A stretch of 15,427 nt of DNA from JAIBAI01 sp044238875 (GTDB lineage: Bacteria > Bacteroidota > Bacteroidia > M30B66), in NCBI GenBank assembly GCA_044238875.1, contig JBIICM010000045.1, positions 1-15,427 of the forward strand, in the 5' to 3' direction. Both the position numbers and the translations under genes were made by a program. The notes below the pieces were generated by a model, which saw only the letters and a list, made by a program, of their open reading frames with translations, was not told the DNA's origin and ran no database searches. Of this stretch, positions 14,226-15,427 are shown in pieces. The stretch's first letter is position 1; every line of letters starts with the position of its first letter.

Positions 14226-15427
14226 CCGAATAATCACGGCTTTGTCTTTTTTTGCCGGGGTCGGAATTGCCGCATCTGCCCTGATTGGTTACGCTTATAT
14301 TATTCCGGTTTCAGGGTCAGGTTATACGGTCAGGCAAGTATGCTTATTCATGGTTCTGCTGGCTGTGGCAACCGGAAGCCTCAGCGGGGCATTCGTATCG
14401 GAGTATAAACGAAACGACAAGGTATTGCTGCTGTCAGTTCTCACATCAGGTATTTTACTCATGTTGCTCCCCTTTTATGCCGGATGGATTCACAATTTTA
14501 CTGGCGGCGATCTGAGCCTCGGAGGAATTATCGTTTACAGTTTTTTTATCCTGTTTCTTCCTGTAGTGAGTATAAGCCATGTGATCCCTCTCACAGTTGC
14601 CGGACTAAAAGGCGGATCTGCAGGAATATACGCCCGTAAGACAGGTATTGTATTTGCAGTTATTTTGTTGGGTATAGCTGTTGGTAGTCTGACTTTTTCG
14701 GTTTGGATAATTCCCGCAATGGGATTACTTGGCACTTCCCTGATCAGCGGTTTTCTGCTGGCTACTATTCCGGCCATACAGATTTTCAGACAGGGATGGA
14801 GAAAACCGGGTATTTTTTTTATTTTATTGGCACTTACTCTTCCTGCTATTATGAAAGGGTCAGGCAGAATCAGTGTTTTGAAAAATTTTGATAGTAATAA
14901 TCTGGATGAAAACTGGGTGTTTTCGGATGGAAAAATCCTTTACAATCAGAACTTCTTTAGCCTAAATGATATCAAGGGTAAGGAAGAGGATGCTACGTTA
15001 ATCCGTTTGCTTGAGAATTCATTTCCGGGTACAGCAGTGCTGATGGTTGGATGTGGCAATGGGAACTTGATTAAAACATGTCTGAAAAATAAATTGCAGC
15101 TAACCGTAACTGATGTGTACCCTCAACTGCTAAAACACCAGGCCACAACTTTCATTGGAAATAATGACCTGACAATTTTAGAGGAACATCCCCGCGTTTT
15201 TTTAAACAACACAGTAAGGCAGTTTGATATCGTCCTCATAGACCTCTTGCGCGGGGATAATGTTCCTGATGGAATTTTTTCCGCTGAAGCACTCATTAAT
15301 GTAAGAGGCATGTTAAATCCGGGGGGGCTTGGCGTTATCAGACTGCCTGATATTGAGGATGATGTAATTGATTGCTACGGTACTGTCTCGCTCTATAAAA
15401 CCATCAGAACGCTGGGCCTTTTTACTG
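14206..15427 (+). CDS. membrane protein fused to spermidine-synthase-like Rossmann domain (3' truncated by window edge)
   Basis: The frame is open from ATG at 14206 to the end of the window (407 codons, no stop). Residues 1-216 form about seven membrane segments with small-residue motifs (about 10-34, 44-66, 72-93, 106-131, 146-170, 171-191, 201-216). Residues 222-407 look like a class I methyltransferase/spermidine synthase fold: VLMVGCGNGNLI (278-289) is the glycine-rich nucleotide loop, VTDVYP (301-306) ends the second strand with the ribose-type Asp, and QFDIVLIDLLRGD (339-351) is the strand-4 region where SpeE has its catalytic Asp. This layout matches the fused MFS/spermidine synthase family. 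The canonical SpeE entry (YHE and Q-D motifs) is not seen; the equivalent region reads DGKILYNQNFFSLND. True polyamine synthesis is therefore doubtful. It overlaps the preceding gene by 20 nt, so the two are probably co-translated. Confidence 0.7.
   Translation, partial: MKQLLHDRIITALSFFAGVGIAASALIGYAYIIPVSGSGYTVRQVCLFMVLLAVATGSLSGAFVSEYKRNDKVLLLSVLTSGILLMLLPFYAGWIHNFTGGDLSLGGIIVYSFFILFLPVVSISHVIPLTVAGLKGGSAGIYARKTGIVFAVILLGIAVGSLTFSVWIIPAMGLLGTSLISGFLLATIPAIQIFRQGWRKPGIFFILLALTLPAIMKGSGRISVLKNFDSNNLDENWVFSDGKILYNQNFFSLNDIKGKEEDATLIRLLENSFPGTAVLMVGCGNGNLIKTCLKNKLQLTVTDVYPQLLKHQATTFIGNNDLTILEEHPRVFLNNTVRQFDIVLIDLLRGDNVPDGIFSAEALINVRGMLNPGGLGVIRLPDIEDDVIDCYGTVSLYKTIRTLGLFT

Noticed and set aside
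14222..14233. ATGA overlap at the end of the polytopic membrane protein gene as a start for the next gene
   Set aside because: That ATG reads only three codons to TAA; the real next frame begins at ATG 14206.
1..15427. CRISPR arrays, tRNA or rRNA genes, insertion sequences and phage genes
   Set aside because: No spaced direct repeats, cloverleaf-like sequences, transposase motifs or terminal inverted repeats were seen on either strand.

Overview
The window looks like chromosomal DNA from a member of the Bacteroidota. The evidence is a DUF4783 gene beside nadC, Bacteroidota-type -7 promoter boxes (TAnnTTTG, three times as TATATTTG), few Shine-Dalgarno sequences, and a KdsC-type phosphatase (LPS inner core) with a degenerate helix-turn-helix front end. 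Base composition is moderate and even, except for a more AT-rich patch at about 300-1017. I cannot name the genus.

Layout. (1) 1-2831, + strand: the 3' end of a type I-beta DAHP synthase gene, a VapBC-like toxin-antitoxin pair, a KdsC-like HAD phosphatase whose ATG overlaps the toxin stop codon, and hemE. (2) 2839-6641: a glycan block. A GT-C membrane glycosyltransferase on the - strand diverges from a polyprenyl-phosphate-mannose synthase-like GT2, which is followed with a 1-nt overlap by a membrane acyltransferase of the AcylT-3 family. The GT2 could make the lipid-linked sugar, the GT-C protein could transfer it outside the membrane, and the acyltransferase could decorate the product. (3) 6702-8423, + strand: a CAT-family amino acid permease with its own promoter and a possible palindromic operator. 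(4) 10962-8476, - strand: an operon of a secreted DUF4783 protein, nadC with a TTG start, and kbl. (5) 11073-11546, + strand: rlmH, diverging from the DUF4783 operon and overlapping the 3' end of the next gene. (6) 11537-15427: a second envelope or glycan block. A GT4 glycosyltransferase with a TTG start (- strand) diverges from a polytopic membrane protein resembling polysaccharide polymerases. That gene overlaps by 20 nt an unfinished gene for a membrane protein fused to a spermidine-synthase-like Rossmann domain.

Most of the window is housekeeping: shikimate, Kdo, heme, NAD, threonine/glycine and rRNA modification genes. The less explained parts are the toxin-antitoxin pair wired by an ATGA overlap to an envelope gene, the HTH-HAD fusion, the divergent mannosyl-donor/GT-C pair, and the overlapping pair of membrane proteins at the right edge. 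There are no tRNA or rRNA genes, insertion sequences or CRISPR arrays that I can see, and no gene-free stretch longer than about 110 bases.
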